A stretch of 64,000 nt of DNA from Timema cristinae (GCA_039000515.1 JBCFYV010011164.1:42521489-42585488), one strand, 5' to 3'; counted from the first letter of the stretch, positions 1 through 12,325 are shown. Notes: generated from the sequence alone by a model not told the origin. A program made the numbers and translations.

Positions 1-669
1 TACTCAAACTCACCCCACAGAAGCAAGACCTTACCTGAAGGTCGACTATTGGGAAAGAAATTAAAGACCACAGTGAGATAAAAACTGTAGTAGTGACTTA
101 GTAAGTTATATTATGAATGGTCTTAGAAAAGCGATGGCAAAACTATGGCACGTGTGCCCTGGCACGCGAACACTACTCGTGTGGTACGCCGACATGAGAA
201 AAAGAAATTTAGAATAAAAAAAATCCCAACGCGGTGTTATTTTTTTTTAAAGTCAATAATATTTCGGCAACCATGTCATTCAATGTCATCATGTCACAAT
301 GAACGGTTAGAAATCATCTTGGCCTCGTACTTTTAAAAGTAAGCATGTTGTGGGCTGTTGAAGAAAAATACAACACGTTTCAAACTAATATGGAAAAGAT
401 TTTATATGTTTTTGATTCTAGCATATTATATATCAATTTATTGTCTTTTTTTTTTTCACTAAAGAGTAAAGTTGCTACTTTCATTGTTTTTACTTTAAGT
501 TATTGAATTTAATATTGTCTAAGACACTCGCGTTGAAAATTTAATCAATTTTCCTCCTCTAAAGTTTAGGTATTACTGAAATATATACAATTTGATTTGC
601 GTGATTAACTATACGTTTAATAATATTCAACATTTATTTTATTTTAAAATAATCATTAATAAACGCGAA

Positions 670-800
670 TAAATGGTGCCACACTAGACTAACTCAAAAT
701 TCGACTAATTTTCAAGTGGCACACTATGCTAGTTCAAAATTCAACTAGTCCTCAAGTGGCACACAAATACTAGCTCAACATTCAGCTAGTCCTTGTGACA
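670..800 (+). repeat. Short 45-bp tandem repeat, degenerate
   Basis: TGGCACACTATGCTAGTTC-type units recur three times (around 676, 715, 755) with CAAAATTC(A/G)ACTA. Confidence 0.65.
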
Positions 801-845
801 GACACACTGGTTGAAAAAGTTTCACCAACCCTGTCATAGAACCTT

Positions 846-855
846 TCTTATTTTA

Positions 856-892
<37 letters not shown>
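846..892 (+). repeat. (ATT)n microsatellite
   Basis: About 15 ATT units; no SINE tail is adjacent. Upstream (665-800) four short GTGGCACAC...AAATTC-type words repeat irregularly. Confidence 0.9.
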
Positions 893-893
<1 letters not shown>

Positions 894-1199
894 CTGATAC
901 ATATCAACGCAAGATTATGATTCAAGGAAAGCGATTTAGTCTTAAATATGTAGCTAAGAGATTTTGGGGTTTGAGGGAGAAAGCATCGGAAGCAAGAGAG
1001 TTCTGGGTATAATCCAGAAAAAAATTTGCTATTTTAAGAGGTTTTTAAAGGTAAAATAAGAACATATAGCTTAAAATGGCACTAACCATATTATAGCTAC
1101 CTCTCTCCTATCATTGAAGAACATCATAAGTAATAGACAAAAGTAAGTAAAGGGAATATAAATGTGTCTTTTTAAATTACAATATATTGTAATTATTTT

Positions 1200-1880
1200 T
1201 CATAGAAGTAGGGCCTATACCTTTTACACCTTGTTGGCCATCGGTACCGCAGTCGGTTCAAAAACTCGTTCTTTAGCCTCTTCCGCGCCTTTCTGTCGAC
1301 AGCACTTCTAGTCCTACTAGTTACCCAAATAGGGAAGGACTTGGGGGAGAAAGGATAACTCTGAGAGCAAAATCTCTCTCGACGATCATGATCAGGGTCG
1401 AACCTAACAAAACATTGTATTACTCTGTCCGAAGCGCTGAATGTAGAGTCCCGAGACCAGAGAGACGTGTTTATGCGTCAACCAGACGCGTGCGATGATT
1501 AGCGTCCTTTTACCACATTACATCATCCACCCCAACACTTTTTTTTTATCTCCTTACAACGGGGCGAACATTCGGAGACTGCACAACTGTCTCAACGACA
1601 ACAACAAAAAAGAGCGAGAGAGAAGGTGCGAAGGAGAAAGATTACGAAGATAGGGGAGTAAATAAGAGAGAGAGATAGAGAGTGAAGGCGCAGGAGGTAG
1701 CGAGGATTTATCGGTGCGCGCTAAATGTTGGGAGCTCATTCCACCTCGGCGGAGGGAATGGGGGAGGGAGGTGCACAAACTTTTATGAGCCCTCCCTCCC
1801 TCTCGCTATCCCTCCTCGTGAGAGCCGACAAACCCGGGACAGGGGGCCACTAGTCTGTTTACGACTATAGCCCCACTCTA
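1200..1880. other. GC-richer intergenic stretch, no gene recognised
   Basis: Higher GC than its neighbours, with a purine-rich AGAGAGAGATAG block at 1605-1685. Short open frames on both strands are low complexity and unlike known proteins. Confidence 0.4.
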
Positions 1881-1909
1881 GTTTTAAAAACGCTACGAGA
1901 CGATTTCCT

Positions 1910-2150
1910 CACCTTGACAGAGCTCACCAGCATCCGTCGGTCACACCGAGGTCAGGCTCGCAATAAGTGACGGGAGGCAAAGTTTATAAATTTGGCAGAG
2001 GGCATTGGAAGGAGTTTTTTTTAATCTCTCGTGTAGTCCATCACTGTGATTTTCCCATCCTCTATACACGCTAATGCTGATACACTTGCGTTAATGACCA
2101 ATCTCACGCATACTCCTATAGATTAGGTGATTAATAACTGTGGTGATATT
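1910..2150 (+). mobile_element. SINE-B variant, degenerate
   Basis: Organisation resembles the copy at 15238: CGTCGGTCACACCGAGGTCA head, then ATTTTCCCATCC and ACGCTAATGC body words. B box decayed. Confidence 0.4.
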
Positions 2151-2815
2151 CGCATCGGTGGGAACTATTAAAAAAAAACTAGATGTCGGGATCATCTATA
2201 GCGGGATTCAGGTAGAAAGGATATTTAATACAAGTAATAACCTTTTGCGAGAAACATTTTAATTATATTATAATATTAGTATTAGTATTATTTTATAGCT
2301 ATTGGTACTATTAATAAAAATTTATACCTGCAGTTTGCAAATCACGTGACTTGGCGTATGCATATCTTAAGGTAGGGATGCAGGGAACACAAGAAAAGGT
2401 AAGTGTTTTTGCAGTTTTTATATAAAAAAATTGTTTGGTCAAAATTAATAAAATGTATATCTCCAGTATAAACACAGAGTTAAATTTTCTTCACATGGTG
2501 ACCTCAACAGTTAGTGATTGATTGATTATATCTCAAGGATGTCCTGGAATTTAATTACCACTTTTTCGTTTCATTTAAAATGTTTCTTATCTGATGTCGC
2601 TATGCTCATGAAATATATTCAACAACGGTTGGTATCACCGTGTGTAGAAAATTAAATTCTGTGTTTGTATAGAAGGAATATTTGATTCATTTTGACCAAA
2701 AAAAAGTTTTGCTATAAAAATTGCGTTCCTTGCGTCCACATCTTGAAGTTTATTTAATAACTTTGGTAACGATAAGGTACTCCCTACCAGAAACCTATAT
2801 TTTTATTTAGTTTAT

Positions 2816-3058
2816 CGCCGCGTCTTACTACCCGTTCGGGTTACACGCCTAAGCACTAATTACGCTAATGTGTCAGGGGGAGGAAAGTATTATTTCAGAG
2901 GACATACATACCTTAATTTGCTTGGAGAGAGAAATAAAAACCATTCAGGAAAAAACACCCTCACAACAACTGACCGGGCTTCAAGCCCCGATCTCCTCGT
3001 CACTATCAATCCAGTCTAACACGTGAGTGACGCATTCGACCATGCAACCACCGATGAG
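2816..3058 (-). mobile_element. SINE-B
   Basis: Tail CCGCGTCTTACTACCCGTTC at the left; degenerate tRNA-like head at the right. Faces the next copy head to head. Confidence 0.82.
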
Positions 3059-3060
3059 GG

Positions 3061-3276
3061 TTAATCCTATTGAATGGTTTACTGGTAACGGGGTAGGTTG
3101 AGGTTCAAATCTCAGCCGGGTGTATTGAGGTTGGTTTTTAATAATTGTTTTTCCAATATCTATCCACGCGAATGCGGTTAGAATTTCTCTAAATTAAACA
3201 TTTCTCATCCCTAACCCACTAACGAAATTAATAAGATACATAAATGTATAAGCCGAACGGATAATAAAACGTACTA
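3061..3276 (+). mobile_element. SINE-B, diverged
   Basis: B box AGGTTCAAATCTCAG, then GTGTATTGAGGTTGG and the tail CCGAACGGATAATAAAACG. Confidence 0.78.
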
Positions 3277-3385
3277 AAAAAAAGCTCATATAGGATTTAT
3301 TTGATGACTTTTTTTTTTCCAATCTTATAAGATTAACTCTTTGTAACTTTTATTTCATTAGCTAATTTATTTTATTTATTTTTAG

Positions 3386-3633
3386 CACCACGTCTTACTA
3401 CCCAACAAGTTTGTATTCTATTGTACTAATTACGCTAGTGGCGTAAGGGATAAGTAAGGTTATATTTGAAGGAAGTGTACACGCATTTGCGTGAAGGGAT
3501 AGTGGAAAACCATTTTAGAAAAGCCACTCTCTGTACACCCGACTGAGATTCGAACTTCTATCTCCCCGTCATCGGCAGTAAAGTCTATTGCGAGAGTGAC
3601 GCCTTAAACCATGTGGCCGCCGAAGCGGGTATC
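3386..3633 (-). mobile_element. SINE-B
   Basis: Runs from ACCACGTCTTACTACCC to CCGCCGAAGCGGGT, including ACCCGACTGAGATTCGAACT. Confidence 0.85.
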
Positions 3634-3730
3634 TAGTAATTAATTACCTTTTTTTTACCGTTCAGGAGCCGTGCCATATTAGCTAAGTGGTTGGAAGATT
3701 GACTACAAGTTTAGGCGACCCCTTCTTAAT

Positions 3731-3850
3731 TTCAGGTCGTTGCTGATGTCTTTCAGCAGTCTCCTTGTTCCGAAACTGCTTGATAAACGTTTCAGGTCGT
3801 TGCTGATGTCTTTCAGCAGTCGCCTTGTTCCGAAACTGCTTGAAAAACAT
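3731..3850 (+). repeat. 60-bp tandem duplication
   Basis: TTCAGGTCGTTGCTGATGTC begins two adjacent 60-bp copies that differ at a few bases. The open frames here are simply this repeat on both strands. Confidence 0.9.
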
Positions 3851-3897
3851 TTCGCCGGCCCGGGAATACTTACGGGTTGCATGGATTTAAATTGTAC

Positions 3898-4048
3898 CAT
3901 TGAGGTAGTGATGAAAAGGTATAGTTTAGAGAAAATTTATCCACATTTGTGTGGCGGTAGAGTGAGAAACCGTTTAATAAAAACAATTTTCAGTACACTT
4001 GGGCGAGATTCAAACCTTGACCTCTCCATCACCGACAAACTAGGTTAA
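3898..4048 (-). mobile_element. SINE-B fragment
   Basis: Body and B box (GAGATTCAAACCTTGAC) remain; the tail is lost. Confidence 0.7.
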
Positions 4049-4587
4049 ATAAGATTATGCTTGTACATTTAAATATAGGTCCTATAAAAAATAGAGGAGC
4101 TTAGAAGATGCATATTAAGGTTACGGATAAAGCCACATCAAGTAGGCTTGAAAAAAAAATACAATTGAACACGGGGTCCCGGGTTAAGTTCCTATGTTCA
4201 GGTGTAATTTTTCAAATTTATGAATTATTAATTACTATTTTACTTGAGGTAGAACAGAGAATCTGGTAAAATGTGACTCGTAATGTTTAGACATAAAAAA
4301 TAAATGATACAACACTGCGAACGAACTTTCTCACTTCATTGTTTAGAAATGCAGATATTTAATCAACACCCGTAATATAATGTGAAACGAAATAATACAC
4401 ACTAGAAAACCCGAACAAAAATTAAGTTATACTTACGTAAAACATTTTTGAAACCCGGCATTGATGACTGCAGATTGTTGCACTAAAATGTATTTTAAGC
4501 TTTTTATTGGGAAAGGATCTATATAATAATCCCTCACTCACTTTTTAGTTAAAAGTTTACTCGTCAAAGGCTATCAACTTTTCTTAG

Positions 4588-5151
4588 CTATTTAGTTTTC
4601 GGCGTGTAATTTGAATAAAAACGTATATTGTCTCCCTTATCGCCCCGATGAGGACATTAAAATGACCCCTCTCCCAGATCTCTATTTAGTTTTCGGCGTG
4701 TAATTTGAATAAAAACGTATATTGTCTTCCTTCTCGCCCCAATGAGGACATTAAAATTACCCCTCTCCCAGATCTCTATTTAGTTTTCGGCGTGTAAGTT
4801 GAATAAAAACGTATATTGTCTTCCTTCTCGCCCCGATGAGAACATTAAAATGACCCCTCTCCCAAATCTCTATTTAGTTTTCGGCGTGTAAGTTGAATAA
4901 AAACGTATATTGTCTCCCTTCTCGCCCCGATGAGGACATTAAAATGACCCCTCCCCCAGATCTATATTTAGTTTTCGGCGTGTAAGTTGAATAAAAACGT
5001 ATATTGTCTTCCTTCTCGCCCCGATGAGGACATTAAAATGACCCCTCTCCCAGATTTCTATTTAGTTTTCGGCGTGTAAGTTGAATAAAAACGTATATTG
5101 TCTCCCTTCTCGCCCCGATGAGGACATTAAAATGACCCCTCTCCCAGATCT
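4588..5151 (+). repeat. 94-bp tandem array, 6 copies
   Basis: CTATTTAGTTTTCGGCGTGT recurs at 4588, 4682, 4776, 4870, (4964) and 5058, always 94 bp apart, with 1-4 changes per unit. It abuts a dispersed repeat (5175-5485). Confidence 0.95.
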
Positions 5152-5174
5152 GTATTTATTCGTTACATCAAACC

Positions 5175-5485
5175 ACTCAAGTAACAATTGAGCTGATTTT
5201 ATTTTCAAACAAAGACAAATATTGTATTTACCAATATACAGCTATTTACAAATCATGGTTTCCATGGTGATGTAAACAAAGAATGATTGTACAGATAAAC
5301 CACTGCCCACACAGAAGGAAAATATGGAAAATTCGCTAGAAAAATTGAGTTTTAGTTTTAGTACACTATTTTTTACCGACATCCTCTAATTTTTTAAATG
5401 TTTCATTTGTCAAATTCTGTTCAGTCATTTCCTCGTAATTACTATTATTACTGGAAACAGGTTTCTCAAATAATATATAAGACTA
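5175..5485 (+). repeat. Dispersed repeat R1, copy 1
   Basis: Shares GGTTTCCATGGTGAT, CCGACATCCT, CTGTTCAGTCATT and GGAAACAGG...ATATATAAGA in the same order with 7700-7968. Non-coding; class unknown. Confidence 0.7.
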
Positions 5486-5486
5486 G

Positions 5487-5976
5487 ATAGCTGTTGCCCG
5501 CGGCTTTGCTCGCGTGGAAGTTGATTATATACAAATACGAAAATATACATATGTATTTACAGATTAATTAAAGATATTACGTTACGTTGATGACCATAAC
5601 TTGACCTCAGATCAAAAATAATGCAAGTCCGAGACCAACTTTCACCCCCTTTTTCATCCCTTATTAAATAAAATTTCCAAAATTCCTGAAACACGTATTT
5701 ATTTGTTTCGCGTCAATAACCGAAATACAAAGTTTTGTTTATGTAACTTTCAAAATGACGGACTTTCATACATATTATCATACATATTATCATCCCCTAT
5801 TTTGACCCCTTTGGGGTGGAATTTTCTAAAATCCTTTCTTAGTGGGTGCCTACATAACAAAATGAATATACAGTCCGAATCTCATGCTTGTAGCCTTGAT
5901 AGTTTGCGCTCGGCGATGATGAATCAGTCAGTCAGTCAGTCAGGACATGTTATTTTATAAGTATAGATATATAAAT
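5487..5976 (+). mobile_element. Dispersed element beginning GTTGCCCGCGGCTT
   Basis: The start TAGATAGCTGTTGCCCGCGG, with GCTTTGCTCGCGTGG after it, is a sequence commonly met at an element end in arthropod genomes. The other end is a (CAGT)n stretch followed by TTATAAGTATAGATATAT. No coding frame is convincing. Element class is uncertain. Confidence 0.5.
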
Positions 5977-5989
5977 ATATGATAGAGAG

Positions 5990-6301
5990 AGTAATTAAAT
6001 GTAATAGTGAAAATGAGAGTGTAAATGTTTGAATGTTTGATTGTATAAGTGTGTGGGTGAGTGTGAAAATGAGAGTGTGCGTGTGAGAAAGTGAGCGTAA
6101 CAGACTGAGAATGAGCCAATGATAAAGATCGAGTGAGGGAGCGATTAATAGTGAGAGTATGTGTATGTGTTATAAAGAGAAATACTGGGAGAAGATCAAA
6201 AGAATGTGTGTGTTAGGAGAGAGTGTTTTAAGAGAAAATGAGAGATATTGTAAGTGAGAGAGAAAGAGAATATGTTTGGGAGAGTGCGCGATAAATTGTG
6301 T

Positions 6302-6332
<31 letters not shown>

Positions 6333-7100
6333 TGATAAATAGAGAGTGTAAAATTTTGGGAGATATATTGTGTGAAAGAGAGAGAATGTGAAGGCGTGTG
6401 AAAGAGAGTTTAAGAGAAATAGTTAGAGGGGGAGATATTGATTTAGATAGATAAAATTAGATTTAGAGAGATCTAGAGAGAAAGTTTAAGAAAGAGAGAG
6501 TGTTTGAACGAAAGCGTTTAAGAGATAAATTGATACAGCTAGTTTGAGAAAGTGAGAGTGGGTTTGAGGGATAGTGAGTTTGAGATTTAAAGAGTTTAAG
6601 ATATAGGGAGGAGAGTGTGAGAGAGAGAGAGAGAGAGAGTTTGAGATAGTGAGAAATAGTTTGAGACAGAAAGTTTAAGAGAGAGAGTTTAAGAGAGAGA
6701 GGCTTTGAGAGAGAAATAGAGTTTGAGATGGAGGGAATTTCAAAGAGAGCGTTTGAGAGAGATAAAGAGAGCGTTTGTCAGAGAACGTTCAAGAGCTTTA
6801 ACGTTCGAAAGAAAGAGAGCTATTTAGAGAGTGAGCGAGCGCCAAGAGAGAACGGTTGAGAGAAAGTTTTAGACAGCGCTTAAGAGAGAGAGTATAATAA
6901 AGATAATAATGTGAGAGAAATTGTGTGATAAAGAATGTATGTGAGTGTAGAGAGTGAGTGAGAAAGGGAGAAATAAAGTGTCAGAGAGAGAGAGAAAATA
7001 TGTTATAGAGAGTGTTTTATAGAGTGAGAGAGTAAATATTTGTATGTGAGGGGAGAAAGTGTGAGAGCGTGAGAGAGTCTAATAGAAAAAGAGAATATGT
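5990..7100 (+). repeat. 1.1-kb purine-rich GAGA/GTGT low-complexity tract
   Basis: The plus strand is almost entirely A, G and T, with GAGAGA, GTGTGT and TTTGAGA words and hardly any C. A run of about 14 G lies near 6320. No gene is visible. Confidence 0.9.
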
Positions 7101-7699
7101 GGAACTATAGATGTGGTACTCAAAATTTACGGTACTTTGAAATATCATTCCCTCAAAATTATCAACATGGAAACATAGCTGAACTTACTATATTTGTAAG
7201 AATGTGAAAAGATAGTTGGGGTATACAAAACATTACTTTTAAAATATAATATCCTCTAAAGTCTAAATTAAGCAGTAAAATGAAAACATAGCTTAACTTA
7301 TGTATTTGTATTGTATAACTATTTGCTAAAATAAACATCAATGCCCATTATTTGGAAAAAAAAATGAACACCAACACTCATCTCTGGATAGTTAAAATGG
7401 CTCCTTTTTTTTAACATAATTCAAGATCATTTTAGCTTTTTGAGCTTACAATACACACCAAAACATATTTAAACACAATTTTATCACACTCAAAACAAAA
7501 CGTAGACCATATTTTCAGAATTTTCCAACTTAACCTTTTAATTTTTGAATTATGCTCAATATTATTGATTTAAATTCCAATTAACGATAACGTTCCAATA
7601 AAAATTAATGTTTGCCCAGTTTAGGAATCTTAATTTAGATGTGTTATGACCAGCATCCAAAGAGAAAGTTGTGTTGTGTTCGGACCAACAAATAAAGAT

Positions 7700-7968
7700 T
7701 GAGTATTTATTTTTTAGCCAAAGAGATATATTTTATTTGGAGATTTACAGACATGCAACAAATAACGGTTTCCATGGTGATTAAACAAAGAATGAAAAAC
7801 TAAAAAAATTCTCTGGAAATAGGGTTTTCGTAGAAAACAACTATTTTTCCCGACATCCTGGACTCCTAACCGTTAAAATGAGTGGTCGTTTGACAAAATC
7901 TGTTCAGTCATTGTCTCGTAATTTCTATTACCGGAAACAGGCCTGTCAAATTATATATAAGATAATTA
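7700..7968 (+). repeat. Dispersed repeat R1, copy 2
   Basis: Second copy of the repeat at 5175-5485, lacking the 94-bp array found beside copy 1. Both end at ATATATAAGA. Confidence 0.7.
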
Positions 7969-8159
7969 ACGAAAAAATGCGTTACAGACGGTCTTTAATA
8001 TTCGATATTCATTAATTTCTTAATGAACATTCATGATCATTTGCGCGTATCTTTAGGAATCGAGGCATCAAGAATCGAGCTATTTTCTCGATTTTCGATC
8101 CTTTCGATACCCTTAAGAATCGATAGGTATCGAGGAATTGAATTTCACATATCTAGGTA

Positions 8160-8282
8160 GGATATATATATATATATATTAATAATAGTAATTAATATAT
8201 ATATATTATATTAATATTAATATATATTAATATATATTAATTAATAATAGTAATTAATATATATATTAATTACTATATTTAA
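8160..8282. repeat. AT-only palindromic microsatellite
   Basis: TATATA, ATTAATA and TAATAGTAATTAATATAT words on both strands, with extensive self-complementarity. SINE-B begins directly after it. Confidence 0.85.
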
Positions 8283-8286
8283 GAAC

Positions 8287-8516
8287 CCACCTCGGTGGCG
8301 TAGCTGGCTAACGCGCTAGTTTCGTGTAGAGCCAGTCAGATCAAGGTTCGAATCTCTGTCGAGTTAACTGAAGGGTTTTTTTCCCAAATGGTTTTCCACT
8401 CCCCCTCCATACAAATGCGGGTTGAATTCCTCTAAATATAGCCTTCCCAATTCCTAATCCATTCAAGCAATTAGTACATAAACCTATAATCCAAACGGGT
8501 AGTAATACGCGGCATT
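8287..8516 (+). mobile_element. SINE-B, full length
   Basis: Reference-type copy. The tRNA-like head has A box GGTGGCGTAGCTGGCTAACG and B box GGTTCGAATCT. The body includes ATGGTTTTCCACTC and CAAATGCGGG, and the 3' tail AAACGGGTAGTAATACGCGG is shared with SINE-A. The cloverleaf is not maintained, so this is a retroposon, not a tRNA gene. Confidence 0.9.
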
Positions 8517-9112
8517 AAATAAGAAATTAGTTTTTATACATACATATATAAACCTAGTATTTAATAGGCTAAATTATTTTGGATGTAATTATTTTTTTTA
8601 TTTTAAATTTAAATTTAAATTACAGATTATGTGTAACCTGCTTTATGCCCCAACAATTTTGGTGGTGCAAAGTTGAAGGTAAATATTATATCTGGTGATA
8701 CGTGAACAGGATGGATTGAATACTACTGCCCTAGAACACGCTTAACTCTCCTGTTTTGGGTGTTTATTATCACGGATCGAGCACCTGAACGTTCTCGACC
8801 ATGGTAGGTTCCAAAGAATCTCCAATTATTTACACTGTTTCATATCTCTTTCAGGAATGAATCAGAGCCACTTCCGCCTGGGTGGAAAGAAGATTTAATC
8901 CAATGGGGCTAACTTGGCAAGCCCTTGTTACGTCCGACATCACAAGATAGACCTATGTACAGCCGCGGTATAAAAATTGACACTAACATTGACCTGTTTT
9001 ATTTTAAACGCGTGGGTTATTTCATCAGAGCCTGAAAATGTATTATTGTGAAATAAAGATATTTTTCCCTTTCAGTAAATGTACATTTTAGGTCAAAGTG
9101 TCTAAATTATTT

Positions 9113-9265
9113 TGTGTCTTACTACGTAACAAGGCTATTCGCACTATTGGATCAGGGATGAGGAGGGTAGAATTGATAGGAATTTTACCCATCTTTGTGT
9201 AGAGGAAGAATAAAAAACCATCTAAGGAAAACCACCTTCAGTGCATTTGGCCGTGATCAGGCAAT
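9113..9265 (-). mobile_element. SINE-B, truncated
   Basis: TTTGTGTCTTACTACGTAAC tail then body to GTGCATTTGGCCGTGATC; the head is missing. Confidence 0.7.
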
Positions 9266-9286
9266 CCAAAGAAATCTAGTTCTTTT

Positions 9287-9527
9287 TAGCACCGTCTCTT
9301 ACTACCTGATCAGGTTATGGCTACAAATATGTAGGCCCTATTAATTAGGCAAATGAGATAGGGATGAGGAAGGTTGAATTCAGAGGAAGTGCACCCGCAT
9401 TTGCGTGGAAGGTGAGTGTAAAACCATTTTGGAAAAACACCCTCAGTGCACCCGACCCAATCTCCATTCATCGGCAGTCTAGTATAACACGGGAGTGACG
9501 TCTTAGACGATGGGGCCATTGAAGCAG
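9287..9527 (-). mobile_element. SINE-B
   Basis: Follows the previous copy in the same orientation; ends at a diverged tRNA-like head (CGTCTTAGACGATGGGGCC). Confidence 0.8.
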
Positions 9528-9790
9528 AGTTGTGCTTGTCCTAAAATTAAGCAGGGTAAATCTTTTTTAGCTACATCTCAATTTTTCTCACAAATAGATA
9601 TATGTGACAGAAAGAGTTTCTATATCTATTTCCACATAGCTTATTAATATGTCAAGTTATGTGATTTGCATCTGTCACTGTTGATAAATACTATCAATAC
9701 CTATTAAATAATACTAATAAAATGGTAAAATGTTATCAATGTTGACCGCAAAATAATGTTTGTATTTTCTAAAAGGTTCTCCAAATGTCA

Positions 9791-10057
9791 TGGGTGACCT
9801 GGCGGTCTAGGGGTAAGGTGTCAGACTTCTATGCTGGCGGCCGGGGTTCAATCCTCGGTCCCGGCACAGATTTATCTGATTACCAAATCCTTCCTTCACC
9901 TCTGACAAGACATCTTGTGAATGTGGGGAATGCCAGGCCTCCACCGTGGTTCGGATTCCACGTTAAGCTGTAAGTCCTCCATTTCATCTCACAATCACCA
10001 TACCATTACACATTAGCGTAAGTGCGTATAACCCGAACGGGTAGTAATACGTGGTGC

Positions 10058-10090
<33 letters not shown>
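9791..10090 (+). mobile_element. SINE-A, near full length
   Basis: Retroposon with a tRNA-Glu-like pol III head (GACCTGGCGGTCTAGGGGTA A box, GGGGTTCAATCC B box), a unique body, the tail CCCGAACGGGTAGTAA and a TAA/ATA microsatellite. A 14-bp target duplication (TTCTCCAAATGTCA) lies at 9777-9790 and 10091-10104, showing target-primed insertion. This is the reference copy for the family. Confidence 0.93.
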
Positions 10091-10091
<1 letters not shown>

Positions 10092-10809
10092 TCTCCAAAT
10101 GTCAATTCTTAAGAAGATCCAGGTAAAACATACTGGAGCTAAACCATGCCCCCATCCCAAAAAAACATGAGTCATATTTTATGAACGGAGCTAGAGTAGA
10201 AACTATTTATTCCCGAGGGAGGTATACGCCCCCCAAAAGTGATCTGGCTCTCCCCCCCCCCCCTTCTCATAGTAGGCTTATTCCTCTTTCTCCCTCTCAC
10301 GACACCCACTTAACCCTACCGCCCTTTTGTGTGGCCTGGGCGCATTGGGAGTAGGATCCACGTGCACGACTCTATTAAACAAAAGTAAATATATTTGTTC
10401 TTAAAATAAATTAATGGGAATATTTTTGATTATATGTATTTTATAGATTAAGAGATTAGAATATATTATTAATTTAAAAGTTCCGATTTGTTTCCAGATA
10501 TAAATTAAATTTTGAATTTACACATATACAAACCATTTGTGAAAGGAACTTTGTTATTTTAAGGGTTACTACATTAACTAAGTGTATTGTCAAAAATAGA
10601 ACTAAAATAATGACCGAGTGAATCGGTGTCATATTTTTCGATATAGCTACTGCGTTAACTATTTCGTGATAGTTGCCATAATTATTTGAAAATAGGTTCC
10701 TCCACTGAATTATGTACTAAAACATCGCCCTTGTGAATGGGGCATAAGAGTAGTTAGTCGCAATAGTTGTGCTTAATTTGATTATAGCAGAGGTCGCATT
10801 ATGAAGGAT

Positions 10810-10890
10810 CCGTCTCCATGACCAAGTGGTTAGAGGGGTTAACCTCTAATCTAGGAGATCCTGGCTCAAATCTCGGTGCCGATAAAGATA
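10810..10890 (+). mobile_element. tRNA-like SINE head
   Basis: ATGACCAAGTGGTTAGAGG and GGCTCAAATCTCGGTGCCG sit at A-box and B-box spacing; stems do not close. Confidence 0.5.
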
Positions 10891-11189
10891 TTTATTATTT
10901 GTATAGGTTTTATTTAAGAAGGGAGAGATTTATGAAATAACTTGTCTGTTGAATTGCAATATAATATGAATAGTACTATCGATGCATGTGTTAGTAGGTC
11001 ACCAAATGCCCTGCAGGCACTATTTCATGTCGATTAACCTACCGCTTTTAAAAATGTATTTGGAGGATATCAATGACCTATTATAACTTAATTGTATTAA
11101 TTTTTTAACAATATTATCCTAAATTGTGCGTTGATAAAAAGAAAAAAATAGATACAGTTACCGTTTAAAAATAATGAATGTTTGACCTT

Positions 11190-11255
11190 TGCCAGGAATT
11201 AAAACCAGGCCCCTTTATCAATAGACTGACGCGCTATCGACCTAGCTAAGGTCTA
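11190..11255 (-). mobile_element. tRNA-like sequence, degenerate
   Basis: Minus strand TTAGCTAGGTCGATAGCGCG and CCTGGTTTTAATTCCTGGC have tRNA-like order. Confidence 0.45.
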
Positions 11256-11309
11256 GGAACAAATGCGATGTAAATATTGCCAAAGAATAATGAAAACAAC
11301 GCAATATAA

Positions 11310-11439
11310 AGGCCGCATTACACTTAGCGGGTTGCAGTGCTGCTTTCTGACATCGTTCTGCAGCGCTGCGAGCGGACAAATCTGAGTTACCTATTACACA
11401 CAAGCTGCATTCTGACTCCACTCAGTGGAGAGGGAGTTA

Positions 11440-11492
<53 letters not shown>

Positions 11493-12325
11493 CCGCGTCT
11501 TACTACCCATTCGGGTTATACGCACTTACGCTAATGTGTAATGGTAAGGGTGATTGTGAGATGAAATGAAGGACCTACAGTTTAACGTGGAATCCGAACC
11601 ACGGTGGAGGCCTGGCATTCCCCACATTCACAAGAAGTCTTGTCAGAGGTGAAGGAAGGGTTTGGTAATCAGATAAATCTGTGCCGGGACCGAGGATTGA
11701 ACCCCAGACCCTAGCATAGAAGTCTGACACCTTACCCCTAGGCCACCAGGTCACCGTTATTTTATCGTCCACACTTGGTTTTGCTGGTTCAATTTGTGCC
11801 AAAATGTCTCGTCAACAACAAGACGAAGAGCTGCTTTTATTGTACGGGTACTACCAAAGTTTGAAATCTATTATTGTTGTAAAACGCAGAAACAAACGTG
11901 TGTGGAGTCGAAATTTGGTGATAAAACGTAACAGTGTCACATACTGTGACGATTTTACCTGAATTGGATGCTGATGACTTCCGAAATTACCTACGTATGA
12001 ATGAAGACACTTACAAGCATCTTTTGTCTATAGTCTAATATAAACACAGTGAGCGTGGTTCACATGAACGAAAATGTTGAGAAAATGGATCCTCTGGTCT
12101 GGTACTTACCTGATCTTTACCAGGCGCACGCATGCGCAGTACAACATTCAACAAGTTGGAAGCGCAGAAAGCGATTACACGGTGCAGAAAGCAGTTGTTT
12201 GATATTTGCGCTGCCAGCTTTCTGATACGCGCACCGATCATTTAGGTATATTACATTATCATCTTGCAGCGCTGCAAAACGACGTCAGAAAGCAGCGCTG
12301 CAACCTGCTACGTGTAATGCGGCCT
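11310..12325 (+). mobile_element. PIF/Harbinger element with transposase remnant, interrupted by SINE-A
   Basis: Terminal inverted repeats of about 60 bp start AGGCCGCATTACAC at 11310 and end GTGTAATGCGGCCT at 12325. They are flanked by a TAA duplication (11307-11309, 12326-12328), typical of PIF/Harbinger. The interior from 11804 encodes a broken N-terminal piece of a HARBI1-like transposase, including a stretch reading DADDFRNYLRMNEDTY in one frame, after which the DDE domain is missing. It is therefore non-autonomous by deletion. A SINE-A copy is inserted at 11446-11755. Confidence 0.88.
11446..11755 (-). mobile_element. SINE-A inside Harbinger element
   Basis: Near full length with (ATT)n at the left. 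The 10-bp duplication GTTATTTTAT (11436-11445, 11756-11765) lies in Harbinger sequence, so the SINE came later. Confidence 0.93.

Noticed and set aside
3703..4048. Open frames on both strands at a 60-bp duplication
   Set aside because: They exist because the 60-bp period is a multiple of three; no domain and they run into SINE-B.
4588..5151. Possible CRISPR-like array
   Set aside because: Units are contiguous 94-bp repeats with no unique spacers, in an animal-type genome.
8287..8360. Possible tRNA gene
   Set aside because: A and B boxes are present but the cloverleaf does not close and many dispersed copies have SINE bodies.
9791..9973. 62-codon frame and similar frames near 11575 and 13719
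   Set aside because: These are SINE-A sequence; the identical peptide ends ([11 protein letters not shown]) come from the SINE body.
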